64,000 nt of DNA, taken from contig NC_088304.1 in the NCBI RefSeq assembly GCF_032854445.1, forward strand, positions 6,831,704 through 6,895,703, in the 5' to 3' direction. This document shows, one piece after another, positions 45,293 through 56,960 of this stretch. The first letter of the stretch is position 1. Every line of letters begins with the position of its first letter. The notes under the pieces are model-generated. The model ran no database searches and was not told the DNA's origin. It saw nothing but the letters and a program-made list of their open reading frames with translations. The position numbers and the translations under genes are program-made. This stretch comes from Liolophura sinensis. Its lineage: Eukaryota > Mollusca > Polyplacophora > Chitonida > Chitonidae.

Positions 45293-45631
45293 TATATATC
45301 CCACACAAAATTAAGCTTCAAGCATGCATTGTTAAGTATCTTTGGGTTAAGATAAACTAAGAAAATATATTTTCGCTGCAAATACGGCTTATTTTGTACG
45401 GATATTTGATTGAGGCGATAAAGGAAATGCGTCTGCCACTGCGTAGTATACCACAGGAGTTTTAGCTATTATGCAGAACGCGAATTTTGCGAACTGCGAA
45501 TATTCTTTCTCGTCGCCATCTTGATACAAAGTAATAAGTTCAGATTCGACATCATAAAGCACTTAAGTCTAAGACAGTGATATGGTCATGTCACTTGAAC
45601 ATATCTCTCTATGTTATATATCCTGCATACT

Positions 45632-45898
45632 GGGGCCTCCGTGGCTCAGTCGGTTAGCGTGCTAGCGCAGCGTAATGACCCAGGAGCCTCTCACCAATGC
45701 GGTCGCTGTGAGTTCAAGTCCAGCTTATGCTGGCCTCCTCTCCGACCGTAAGTGGGAAAGTCTTCCAGCAACCTGCGGATGGTCGTGGGTTTCCCCCGGG
45801 CTGTGCCCGGTTTCCACCAACCATAATGCTGGCCGCCGTCGTATAAGTGAAATATTCTTGAGTACGGCGTAAAACACCAATCAAATAACAAATCAAAT
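45632..45898 (+). mobile_element. SINE family A, full-length reference copy
   Basis: tRNA-like head: ggcctccgtggctcagtcgg with ttagcg (A box) and gtgagttcaagtcc (B box). Body: cagcaacctgcggatggtcg, ccgggctgtgcccggtttcc, cataatgctggccgccgtcg, 3' block aaatattcttgagtacggcg and taaaacaccaatcaaat end. atatcctgcatac before and atatccttcatac after are a near-perfect 13-base target duplication. The head would be an internal RNA polymerase III promoter. Confidence 0.95.
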
Positions 45899-46007
45899 AT
45901 CCTTCATACCAGTTATGTGTATGATAACTCGTCGACTCACACAAAGGATTTTGGAGAAACTGTTTATCCGTTTAATAAATAGTTTGAAGATTCATTGTCC
46001 ATTATAT

Positions 46008-46245
46008 TTATTTATTTATTTATTTGATTGATGTTTTACGTCGTTCCCAAGAATATTTTACTAACACGACGGCGACCAACATCATAGCAAGAGGAACCCC
46101 ACGACGACCCGCAGATTGCCGGAAGACCTTCCCAGGTACAGCCGGAGAGGAAGACTTGAACTCACAGCGACCGCATTGACGAGACGCTCCTGGGTCATTG
46201 TGTCGTGCTGGCACGCTAACCACCTTGACCACGGAGCACGAGACT
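46008..46245 (-). mobile_element. SINE family A, near full length
   Basis: Begins with a (ttta)n tail, gattgatgttttacgtcgtt, and ends accttgaccacggagcacg, the tRNA head in reverse complement. Internally shortened. Faces the copy at 45632 tail to tail. Confidence 0.88.
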
Positions 46246-46562
46246 TGTATATCACTCATTCACGATGAAGGGGCGCTCCAGTTTCCAAGGGAATATGTAT
46301 TAAATAATATACATCCATGTAGGGCATATAAATAAGAATAAACTACACAGTAACCAATCAAAATAAATTATTTTTTTTTATTCGTTTTAAGAGTATTCAA
46401 AAATAATATTACTTTTGTCAACTATAACATGATTTGGTCTAAATTTCTAAAAAAAAAACATAATTTTAAATACAACACATAAAATTGCATAAGATACCTG
46501 TAAACCGACTCAGAATTCACAACCTTACGCGACATCTACGAGGTGGTACTGTGAATCGTATA

Positions 46563-48066
46563 CTATCCAAAAAAAGAAACGCATAGGTGTTTTGTTTTAT
46601 TTTAAAATGAAATAAATACATTTTGTCTTCATTTCATGAGCAAAATGTGTTTTAATATTGTTAATAGTCACAGTTAGCACACATTTTATTCCTCAAAACA
46701 TTTCTTGGTTGAAAATGTTGAGTTTGGAGGCCGTTTTTGGAAGAAGTAAAAAATACAGCACCACACTGCATCACGTGCAGTCTTACACGCCGAACTTACG
46801 CATGGAAAGCATGCAGTGTGTGACTATAAAACCGCAACTTCGGGCCGGAAATCGGCGTCTTTCAAGTGGTGTTTTCAAGCTGATTCAACATGCCACATCT
46901 TGACACTGTCACAAGAAATATTGCCATTGGAAGACTTCAAGCTGGAGAGTCCCAATCGTCCATGTCTAGGCGTCTACACGTCAGCCAGAGCACGATTTCA
47001 CGGCTTGCTGCCCGCTACAACAATACTAGGACAACAGATGACCGTCGGCGTTCAGGTCGACCACGTGTCACTACAGCAGCCCAAGATCGCTACATAAGGG
47101 TCCTCCATTTGCGTGACCGTTGTGCTACAGATGAAAGCACAGCAGCCAGCATACCGGGACTGAGGAGGATATCAGGTCAGACAGTGCGGAACAGGCTGAG
47201 GGAACATGGACTGAGAGCCAGGAGGCCCTATGTTGGGATCGTGCTGCGTCCTCACCATCGCGCCAATCGCCTCCGATGGTGTAACAACGTGACTGCAATG
47301 GAATCTACGCAACTGGCGACGCATTTGGTTCAGTGATGAGTCCAGATTCCTATTGCAGAGACGTGATGGTAGAAACCGGGTTTACAGACGTGCTCACGAA
47401 CGTTATGCCCCTAACTGCGTACGCCAAGTGGACAGATTTGGTGGAGGGAGTGTGATGATGTGGGCAGCAATATCGTATACTGGTCGTACAAATCTTGTCC
47501 ACGTTCAGAGACACCATCCTGGAGCCACACCTCTTACCTGTCATTGACGTTCAGCGGGAGTTGTTCCAGCAGGACAACGCCAGACCGCACACGGCACGTG
47601 TCACAAGGGACTTCCTCGCCGAAAACAATGTAAATGTGCTACCCTGGCCGTCCCGTTCCCCGGATCTTAACCCAATTGAGCATCTGTGGGATGAACTTGA
47701 TCGACGTCTACGCCAACGTCAACCTCAACCCCAAACGCTTCAAGAGCAAGTTGCATGTTTGCAGGAGGAGTGGCAGAACATTCCCCAGGCCTCTATCCAG
47801 CGTCTCATCCAGTCCATGACAAGGCGTGTCAGAACTGGTATTCGTGCCCGTGGTGGGCACAACAGATACTGACATTCCACTCAAGTTGGAGACTCATTGT
47901 GAGTGTCTTACCTCAAGTTAATGGCCTTGTTGTCTAGATATGGACCCTTCTTTAATCTGTGTAAAAAAATATTTGCAGAATAGCAATTCTTATTTAGTTA
48001 TGCATAATTGAAAAGACTGCATCACCTCCGCAAAAAACCGGGTTATGCGTTTCTTTTTTTGGATAG
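46563..48066 (+). mobile_element. Tc1-like transposon, 1504 bp, DD34E
   Basis: Perfect 23-base terminal inverted repeats (ctatccaaaaaaagaaacgc plus ata; inverse ending at 48066), flanked by TA on both sides. The transposase region is 46890-47872. Ends and length are those of a complete Tc1-type element; the identical ends suggest recent insertion, while the frameshifts suggest it is now inactive, unless they are consensus errors. It sits between the two halves of the duplicated SINE block. Confidence 0.95.
46890..47872 (+). pseudogene. Tc1-family transposase with two frameshifts
   Basis: Cut-and-paste DDE transposase. Segment 1 (from 46890) has the helix-turn-helix pair: SRRLHVSQSTISRLAARY and ISGQTVRNRLREHGLRARRP. 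Near 47293 the frame moves by one; segment 2 holds FSDESRF (first Asp codon 47335) and SVMMWAAISY. Near 47500 it moves again; segment 3 holds QQDNARPHTA (second Asp 47573) and SPDLNPIEHLWDELDR (Glu 47678), 34 residues apart, so DD34E. It ends GHNRY and a stop. About 330 residues in all, normal for the family. All three catalytic acids are present. Confidence 0.95.
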
Positions 48067-48424
48067 TATAGGAAGCTATAGCTTGCGCGCCGTGCTGAAA
48101 TATTTCATGGAAACAAATTGACTATAGTGGTTGAATAAACTTATATTTGCTGGACGAAAAGCATTTGAGAATAATATTAGAGACATCAGAAACACTCATT
48201 TTTGGCCATTTGTTTTGAAAACGTACGTGTACAATGCTTATGAGAGGAAAGATGCTGAACCCGAGTGAGAGACTGGGGTACACTTTGATGACAAATTTTG
48301 AAATGAAAAACAAAGTTACGCTACATAAATTCCCGTCAACAAATATTTAGCAGTAAATTAAGTCATCGAGGCTTTTGTTTGCGGGGCTTTTGTTTGCTGG
48401 GCTTTTGTCTCGCCCACGCTAGAG

Positions 48425-48500
48425 AAGAGCATGAGCTGGACTTGAACTCCCAGGAGAGGCTCCTGGGTCATTGTTCGGCGGTAGGACACTAAACACTAAG
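48425..48500 (-). mobile_element. SINE family A fragment, tRNA-head part
   Basis: gagcatgagctggacttgaa and gaggctcctgggtcattgtt are the family A head region in reverse complement; the body is absent. Confidence 0.75.
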
Positions 48501-48559
48501 CCGCACAGGTCATATTTTTAATGATTTTTCTGAAATGAATACTTTCATGGAATTAGTGT

Positions 48560-48858
48560 AAAATGTTTTGTCGGAACTTTGCGTCTTCCTGTGGCAGAGC
48601 GACTTCTTGCCGCCAAAGTGCTGCCGCCACTAAACTTGAATGCCGAAGACACAAGACAGGACTTCCAACCAAGTCACATTATATTGACACTGGGCTAACT
48701 AGTGCTCATTCTTTGCCCTAACCTCTCAGTGCTGAGCGTCCTGAGGGCTGAGCAGCAGCAAGTACCATTTTGAAGCCTTGGTATGACCCTACCCTGGTTT
48801 GATCTCAGGTTCGTCCGACTCCGAGGCGGACGCTCTAACCACCAGGCCACCAAAGCAA
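48560..48858 (-). mobile_element. SINE family B variant with clear tRNA head
   Basis: Minus strand starts gctttggtggcctggtggtt then agagcgtccgcctcggagtc (A-box region) and gatcaaaccaggg (B-box place), followed by gtcataccaaggcttcaaaa and tggtacttgctgctgctcag. It ends by the tgtcttcggcattcaag block; the usual 3' end is lost. Confidence 0.85.
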
Positions 48859-48859
48859 T

Positions 48860-49915
48860 CTGATTTTAGAGTTAGACTGACTTAGAGTTAATTGAAATCG
48901 ATTTTATATGTCAGAATTGGTGTTAATTCATGGCTCAATTAAGACTAAATGATGCTAATCTAATACTTGTGTGAACAAATGACTTCTTTTTCCAATAACA
49001 CACATTGAAACAAATATGTCTGTCTGAAGCCTTACGCACACTGACAGCAGAGGGCCTCTGACCCTAGATCAATTGATCCTATAGATATCTGTAACTCCAA
49101 GATTACGCGGCTTTTATGAGGGGCTGTCTGTCTTCAATTTCCCGGGCCAATTCTTAAAACATTCATCAGCTGGCTTAAATATACAGTCTCCCGTGAGACG
49201 TAACTGTGGGTATAGGTGCTGGGGCACGCAAAGCTACAGGAAGATGGAATGTGCGTAGTGGCGTACTCAGTTTACAACCAATCGTTAATTATTCCAGATT
49301 CTTGTCTGCCGGAACTTTGTCGTAATGATGGCACACTGCCATTAGAGACAATCGGGTCCACTGGACGTCAGCCAATGACCTGCCAGTGCTTCATTGTCCT
49401 TGTGTAGGCTCTAAACTGATGCTTACCGTTTCCCACACTGTATCTTTGGCTGTTTTTGTGACTTGCATATTAACAAAGGTATTGACCGCATGATTTCTTT
49501 TTACAATTGATTCAAACGACAAGATACATCCCGGTCATGTGACCAGCTTGACCTGCACATTGTCGCGTGGGTTCTTGCTTGCCCACAAAGGCCAGCTGAC
49601 TGCAGTCAGCGAATTTACTTCTTGTTTGCCTTTTTAACTGAACTGCGCGGCTGTTAAAACCTTACTTTTATGTGAAAGATATCACGAATCAATTGATCAC
49701 GACGCATACAGGCTGTACATGAATATCGATCAACTAACAGAGTAGGTCGGCTTTATTATGCCATCAGCTGTTGGCGGACAGGAAATTCTAATTAAAGAAG
49801 CAGGACAAAATCAACAGGAATCATCATAAATGCGGACTATATGTGCAGGTGACTGAGTCAGTTTATTGCCGATTAACTATATATAGAGAGGAGAAACATG
49901 TCTTTTCTGGAAGAA
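48860..49915. other. Intergenic, nothing recognised
   Basis: No supported gene or element. Confidence 0.45.
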
Positions 49916-49917
49916 AG

Positions 49918-50165
49918 AGTGGTTATAGCTTGTCAGCGCAGCGAAGTTACCCAGGAGGCTCCCATCAATGCTGTTGCTGTGAGTTAAAGTCCAGCTCATG
50001 CTGGCTATCTCTTTGGCCGTACGTGGGAAAGTCGGCCAACAACCTGCGGGTGGTCGTGGGTTTTCCCCTGAGCTCTACATGTTTTCCTCCCACCATAATA
50101 CTGGCCGCCGTCGTATAAGTGAAATATTCTTGAGTACGGCGTAAAACACCAATCAAATAACAAAT
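49918..50165 (+). mobile_element. SINE family A copy, part of duplicated block
   Basis: cagcgcagcgaagttaccca, gtgagttaaagtccagctca and the family 3' end. The first 180 bases are well diverged from the 45632 copy, but from 50103 onward the two are almost identical, including non-SINE sequence after the tail. Confidence 0.92.
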
Positions 50166-50296
50166 CAAATATCCTGCATACCAGTTATGTGTATGATAAC
50201 TCGTCGACTCACACAAAGGATTTTGGACAAAACTGTTTATCCGTTTAATAAATAGTTTGAAGATTCATTGTCCATTATATTTATTTATTCATTTAC

Positions 50297-50331
<35 letters not shown>

Positions 50332-50371
50332 TTTGATTGATGTTTTACGTCGTTCCCAAGAATATTTCTCT
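50103..50371. repeat. Second copy of the 45829-46065 block
   Basis: SINE 3' end, unique spacer (accagttatgtgtatgataa, ctcgtcgactcacacaaagg), expanded (ttta)n tract and start of an inverted SINE (gattgatgttttacgtcgtt) match 45829-46065 with only a few base differences apart from the longer (ttta)n. Confidence 0.93.
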
Positions 50372-50410
50372 AACACGAAACTTTCCTGAATACCGCGTAA
50401 AACACCAAAT

Positions 50411-51320
50411 AAATAAATAAACAAATCTGGAGTAATGAAGCGCATAACTATTGTACTTCCATTTTTGTTAACATGCTGTGTGGAGAAGGTGTTCCAGCTT
50501 TCTTATTACACATCTGGACACTTATCGCCCCTTCAGCAGTTGTTACTCTTGGTGATGCTACATGGCTTTGCGAGGGTTAATGTCACGAGTTCTGTCCAAA
50601 ACCATGTTTGTAGAAACATTTACTGCATCGTTCACATTAGCTTACTTGTAATTACTGTTTCGTATAGCCAATATGTTGGCTAACATCCTATACATAATTG
50701 CCAACATTAAATTTGCATGTTTTTGCTCGACTCGGATTTTAACTCTCATTTTCAATACAGATTTGTGCCTTCCCACTTTTTTTGGAAACTATACATTAAA
50801 TAGACCGCTTGAAATCTGAAAATGCTCTTACATCTATGTTTGTAAACACAAAACATACCCTTATGATTTTGTCTCGATGTAAAGCACTTCACCGGGTGAA
50901 GTTTTTTTTCAATTCCGTGAGGTTTTCGAGAAGTTCCGGATTTACCGGAACAAATCCGAGTGCAAACTACAAACAGCGTGCAATTCACTCCAGTCTGGGT
51001 ACGGCCTTAACGTGTTTGATTCCCTGTGCAAGACGCTTGGTCACGTGTCGCAGATTAGCCATCCGGATTTCCCTCATTCCAGCTAAAATGCAATGTACAG
51101 AAGAAGAAAAAAAAACGATTTGCCTGGGAATAGATCTTCTGGGGGCCGAATTTCGACAGACAAAGTTGTCGGCAAAGGTGTGAATCGGTACCAAAATATC
51201 ACAGCTTTGGCTCTCTCCACACTGGCAATGCATGCTTATTGTTTTCCTCTTTCGCAAAAGGGTTTCATTTAGAATCTTGATGTGGAAACAGACGTTCGTG
51301 TATACACCAGTTCCAAAGCC
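50411..51320. other. Intergenic, unresolved
   Basis: Overlapping open frames of about 124 codons on both strands at 50809-51359 show no homology I can name. Confidence 0.4.
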
Positions 51321-51321
51321 G

Positions 51322-51748
51322 GGGACACACTGGACGGATTTTTTCACTCCTACATTCATATTTTGGGAATTTATAAAAATCCGCCTTGTGTGTTCGTGCC
51401 CGCGACGGTGTATTTAGCAGGAGATTTTCTCCAACCCGAAGTTCGCTTGTATCAAACATGTCAGATACCAGCGAAGAAAGGTGGGCCGGCGTAGTGTGTC
51501 CGCTCCAGCGAATTTTGGCGATCGAGACAATCAGACTGACCAATCATACAACACAGAATTATGTTAAACTGTGAAATTTTGTTTGTGTCACATGGTTTAC
51601 TAGGTCACGTGACATAACCTACTGATGACTGTCAACAGGAAAAGTCCGCCTAGTGTGTCTGCAACTATGCTGCGAATATCGTGAGCGTATTTCGCGGGCG
51701 ATTAAGTTCGTCCCTACAAGCAAAAAAAAAAATCCGCCCAGTGTGGCA
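51322..51748. mobile_element. Possible element with CACACTGG..GGATTTTT ends
   Basis: Left gacacactggacggattttt and right aaaaaaatccgcccagtgtg are inverse copies over about 19 bases. The same motif recurs inside at 51388 (aaaatccgccttgtgtg) and 51640 (aagtccgcctagtgtgtc). No transposase seen. May be nested short elements. Confidence 0.45.
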
Positions 51749-51959
51749 ACGTTTAACACAAATAACCAAGAAAAGATGAAAGAAAATAAGTAAGAACTTA
51801 GGACGGATTCATGCAAAGAGGTGTTCTAGGGAAATCAGTTGAATCAGTATTCATATCGTGTATCATGCATAAGAGAACTGTGTTCAAAAATCCTAAGGCA
51901 GTTCATCATAGACGATATCACGGAAATGTTTCGCTGACATATAAGGGAAATTCTCTGAG

Positions 51960-52280
51960 GATCAAAACCCAGTCGGGTCATACCAAAGACTTTAAACATG
52001 GTACTTGTTGCTGCATAGCTTGGCGTTCAGCTCTAAGAGGTTAGAGCAAGGAAACAGGAGTGGATGATCCGGTGTCAGTATAATGTGACTGAATGGGGTT
52101 TCATGTCTGGTGTCTTCGGCATGATACTTGGTGGCCACTTAACTTTGACGGCCCAGATTCGCTTCGCCACAAGAACACACTGTATATATATATATATATG
52201 AACGCACACCTAATGGCTCCTCGGCATCATCTGACTAAAAAATAGTTAAATACGACGTAAAACCCTAAGCATAGATACAT
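51960..52280 (+). mobile_element. SINE family B variant
   Basis: gggtcataccaaagacttta, catggtacttgttgctgcat, ggtgtcttcggcatgatact and the 3' block aatacgacgtaaaaccctaa. A short (ta)n tract interrupts it near 52187. The tRNA head is missing. Confidence 0.85.
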
Positions 52281-53181
52281 ATATACAGGAAGTAAGTCAT
52301 GTGACGTAACATCACTTGTAGATCCTAGAAGACCACTGTACTTTGTCCTGTTTTCATTGCGTTTTTTGGTGCAGCAAATATTTAAAAAAAAAACATACTT
52401 TATGTTCACTTAACCATAACGTGCAGAAAAATAAACCAGGCTTTCAAAATTCGATGTAATCCCATGAAGCATAAAAATAAATCAAAGCATTAATGTATAT
52501 AAACATTCATGTATGGTGACTGCCTTCCGTCATAACCTCATGATAAGCACGGACGTCACCTATGACGTCAACACCGCTACATTACTTATAAACTACGGAG
52601 CGATTGCCACAGGAGCGGAATGCCTGGGGCAAGCATGCAGGCGATGCTGCATATCTGTGTGGTTTATTTGCATGCATGGGAACCTAACGGCATAAATATG
52701 TTTTTTACATGTAAACACACGATTGTCATCAGGGTGGGTTTTAAGTAACGGAGAGTCCGCGTAACTCCCTATACTTTAATATAATTAATTAATCAATTAA
52801 TTGATCGATTAATTTTAAGGAATAGACCGTTACTCGGTCTTTCTACACACCGTGAAAATTTATTGTGCTTAAGTATGACCATAAGCGTGCTAAACCTTTA
52901 TCATTTACTTATCCATTTTATCCGTATCTATGTTCCAAAGGGCAGGTATAGTCGTTATCAACGTGTTACCTACATAATGTGCGTAATAAGTGCAGATAGT
53001 TTTGTGTGTTATGACGGAAGGTGAGAACAGCCGATTTTAAACAGCGAGGAACGAACAGAATCTTTCGGCACACACTTGTGCTTGTCAGAGGAGGTGTCGT
53101 TAAAGTTTGTGCTGCCTCTTAAACTACCCTGACGTTGAGCGACCCAAAGAATATCAAAACAAAACACTTAACGGTGGATAA

Positions 53182-53530
53182 ATGATCTTTGCCTCCCAGC
53201 TCTGGGTGATAAACGTGCTGGCTGGGTTCACTGAAGCAATGTTAACGTTGACACAGCGCAGCCTCTGTACACGGCTTGTGTTTGCATATGCCTTTCTGGT
53301 GGCTGTCAACATCCTTGCTGTAAAAGTAATTCTGCACATAGGACAGGTGTGGGATAATCAAACCCACACATTTCATGAATTAGCATTGAGCCAATCCATG
53401 CAGCGCAGACCTTCAGCTAATCCGTGTCAAACAGTCACCTACTCCCGGACACCTCTCCCCCGGACGGCCTTATACAGCTATCCGGGATCCGGCAACACCT
53501 GGCTGAGACACCTGATCCAACAGGCAACAG
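53182..53530 (+). CDS. First exon of a WSCD/sulfotransferase-like type II membrane protein
   Basis: One exon, ending in donor GTAAATC in phase 1. A downstream ATG at 53239 gives a short cytosolic tail MLTLTQRSLCTR, a single anchor LVFAYAFLVAVNILAVKVIL, a stem, and then TALYSYPGSGNTWLRHLIQQ with ATG. PGSGNTW is the 5'-phosphosulfate-binding loop of sulfotransferases, and the block matches WSCD1/2-type and related molluscan proteins that act in the Golgi using PAPS. The first ATG (53182) adds 19 mostly hydrophobic residues. I could not find the next exon inside the window, so the gene is partial here. Confidence 0.8.
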
Positions 53531-53729
53531 GTAAATCGAAGTCATTGTTTTCATTTACGTATATGTATTTATTTATAAAAATAAATGGGCTGCAGTGAGA
53601 AGAACACCTATGTCGAATGAGTTAAATGACTGTTCTGTGAACACAATGTGTACAAATTGTTCCAAAATGTGAACGGATTTTTCGCAAATTATATTGATTA
53701 AAGTGGATGTGATATGCATAACGAGTATG

Positions 53730-53994
53730 ATTTTTTTTTTTTGATTGGTTTTTTACGCCGTACTCAAGAATATTTTACTTATACGACGGCGGCCAGCATT
53801 ATGGTGGGTGGAAACCGGGCACAGCCCGGGGGAAACCCACGACCATCCGCAGGTTGCTTCAAGACCTTCCCACTTACGGCCGGCGAGGAAGCCAGCATGA
53901 GCTGGACTTGAACTCACAGCGACCGCATTGGTGAGAGGCTCCTGGGTCATTACGCTGCGCTAGCGTGCTAACCGACTGAGCCACGGAGGCCCCT
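53730..53994 (-). mobile_element. SINE family A, full length, perfect 13-base target duplication
   Basis: Opens with a T run and gattggttttttacgccgta, ends aaccgactgagccacggagg with cccc. cataacgagtatg stands on both sides (53717-53729 and 53995-54007). It lies in the first intron of the sulfotransferase-like gene. The best example of a young insertion in the window. Confidence 0.96.
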
Positions 53995-54007
53995 CATAAC
54001 GAGTATG

Positions 54008-55784
54008 TGAGGACTATATATATATTTTTATCTGAACCTGACATACTATACGGGAACCGGATATAGAATTTATTCTATAATGTCGAGGTCAGTGATCAAG
54101 GGGGGGGGGGGGGGGGGTTCAAGAATACAGCATTCAGGTACATCGACAGAAAATGAAAGAAACAAGAAGCGAACATGACTATTGTATCAACATACGGGAG
54201 ATATTCCACAGTTCTGTATGGTCCGTACGTTATGTATGTATATTGTAGTAAGGTGACGACTTTACCAGAAAACAAGCAGTTGTACAAGTTTAGTTTATCA
54301 GAAAACTGAGACAATTTTTTGGCATAAAAATTTATTTTACACATTATTTTTAAGGAGTGTATTTTACATATGAAAATGTCGTAAGCGTCTTAGGCTATAT
54401 AAAAGCCCATTGTTCTTTTCCTTTATACAGGCCTTGTAGTGTGAAATATTGCCTTGCCTTATACAAACACCGCTACACAGAATGCCATTTTACGCCATTT
54501 CAAACAAAAGAAGACAAAGCCGTATACAGTTTGTGATCTCACTTTGAGTTCAACGTTAAATAAAATTCTAAATATATTTTTGTGTTTTCATATGATTATA
54601 CAAACATTTTGTTTCACGTGCGGTTTAGGCTTTCCGGAAGCAGCTTTTATACCTAACTACACATGTGCCCCATTGGCAAACAGCAGCTGTCTCCCATCAG
54701 GGTTGTTAATTGAACGAAAAGCGCAGGTTCTCGATAGTTGCGGATGAATTATTCACGCTCCAGTATGAAGACGGTCACACTGGTATTCTGTAGAGAGTTG
54801 CTAAACACCAAGCTCTATCACCCTATAGAATAAGCTCGACTCTCCTTCTAGCGAACCAGGCATTAGTGTTTATAATCGTTCCGTTGTTTAATTATTTCCC
54901 CAGTACAAAGGTGTATATATTGTCTTCCACACGGAATGTATCTGTAAGTTAATGCCAATGACCATTGAGACACACCGTTTATAAAGGTTCCCAAGGTAGA
55001 AATACGGCCATTAGCCGGTAATAATAAACTGGCCCTCATCGTGGCTCCTGGCAACTGGGGATAAGCATCACTAATTGCCTTGCCAGTCAAAATTAGGTGG
55101 GGAGCCCGAGATTTGACAGAGAGGAACAGGTCTATTGCTGGAAAACGCATTCATTTTTTTTAAATAAACACCTTACAGGCCAAATGATGAGGGCGAGAGG
55201 AAAAATACTAGTGAGAGCTTATTTTAGAAGGTGGTGATATTATAGTACGGCTACAACTGTACAAATTCCTAAAAAAAGGAAGGCAATATGTAAGTATATA
55301 CCAAACCATTAACCTGCTTTATTTTATTTATTTGATTGGTATTTTACGCCAATAACCTACTTGTACCCAAAGATATTTCCACACCGGCGCAGGGCCACTT
55401 TCACAAAACTCCCAAGTCCATATTTCTTACCAATTTATCGTAAATGACGTTTCTGTAGGTTATAGCGCCATGATTTACGACGAATGTTACGAAACGCGAA
55501 TTACTAAGTTTCTTAGTGCGGAATGAAATGATGATACCCTTTGTGGTTTTGTTTTTAGCACATCAAACGCTAAGGCTTTGTGGTTTCTTTTTAGCACACC
55601 AAACGCCCTGAAGGGCAAATCTGAACAGTTTAAATTGTTCAGGTAGATTACCAATTATATAACTCTGTCTGCACGAAATTATCTAAACACCCATTGACAA
55701 TATCCTAACTAGAGGGGAATGGAATCTTTACTGATGTAGGCTTCATCGTCGCGTCATAACCAGATGAATTGGGAAGTGCCTGGG
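54008..55784. other. Intron or intergenic, nothing recognised
   Basis: Includes a G19 run (54100-54118) and a family A tail scrap at 55320 (ttatttgattggtattttac). I looked for a second sulfotransferase exon and found none. Confidence 0.5.
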
Positions 55785-56960
55785 TTCTGTTGCAAATCTT
55801 GACATCGCTAGGCACACTTGTGATCAGTGTGCCAGGTTTTTCGGCAGATCGACATATTGCTAGGCACTATTGTGACAAGTGTGCCAAGACTTTGTGGCAG
55901 ATCGAGACATCTCTATGCTGAGCCTAGGTTTTTAGGACAAATTATGACTTCGATATTGAAATATCGCTGGGCACCTTTGTGACCTGTGTAGCTAGGTTCT
56001 GTTGGGACATCGAGATATCGCTAGGCTCTTCTGAGACCAGTGTGAATTGATTCTCTTGCAGATCGAGATTTTTTTCTAAGCACATTTCTGGATATTCCCG
56101 TTCCTGCTCATATCGAGGCACATTTGTAACCAGCGTGCCTTTGGTCCTGGTTAGATGGAGATATCACTAGGCACATTTGTAACCAGTGTACCTTTGGTCC
56201 TGGTTAGATGGAGATATCACTAGGCACATTTGTAACCAGTGTACCATTGGTCCTGGTTAGATGGAGATATCACTAGGCACATTTGTAACCAGTGTACCTT
56301 TGGTCCTGGTTAGATGGAGATATCACTAGGCACATTTGTAACCAGTGTACCTTTGGTCCCTGGTTAGATGGAGATATCACTAGGCACATTTGTAACCAGT
56401 GTACCTTTAGTCCTGGTTAGATGGAGATATCACTAGGCACATTTGTAACCAGTGTACCATTGGTCCTGGTTAGATGGAGATATCACTAGGCACATTTGTA
56501 ACCAGTGTCCCTTTAGTCCTTGGTTAGATGGAGATATCACTAGGCACATTGTAACCAGTGTACCTTTAGTCCTGGTTAGATGGAGATATCACTAGGCACA
56601 TTTGTAACCAGTGTACCTTTGGTCCTGGTTAGATGGTGATATCACTAGGCACATTTGTAACCAGTGTACCTTTAGTCCTGGTTAGATGGAGATATCACTA
56701 GGCACATTTGTAACCAGTGTACCCTTGGTCCTGGTTAGATGGAGATATCGCTAGGGACATTTGTGACCAGTGTGCCTTTGGTCCAGGTTAGATGGAGGTA
56801 TGGCTAGGCACACGCCTCACTAGTGTGTCAAGGCGTTTGGTCAACTCGAGACATAACTAGGCACATTCCCTCACCAGTGTGTCAAGGTTTATGGTCAAAT
56901 ACAGATATCGCTTGGTACATTTCTGACCAATGTGCCAAGGTTTTTGGTAAGATCAAGATG
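55785..56960. repeat. 53-bp tandem array with diverged flanks
   Basis: Unit taggcacatttgtaaccagt followed by gtacctttggtcctggttag and atggagatatcac. About 13 near-identical copies at 56106-56760, with progressively older copies on both sides (gatcgagacatctc, tgtgccaaggttttt). Confidence 0.93.

Noticed and set aside
45632-45720. tRNA gene
   Set aside because: SINE head with the same body and tail as a dozen other copies and a target duplication.
54454-54747. Second sulfotransferase exon (GLGFPEA)
   Set aside because: The resemblance to the family's GFPGE motif is too slight, and no acceptor in the needed phase was found.
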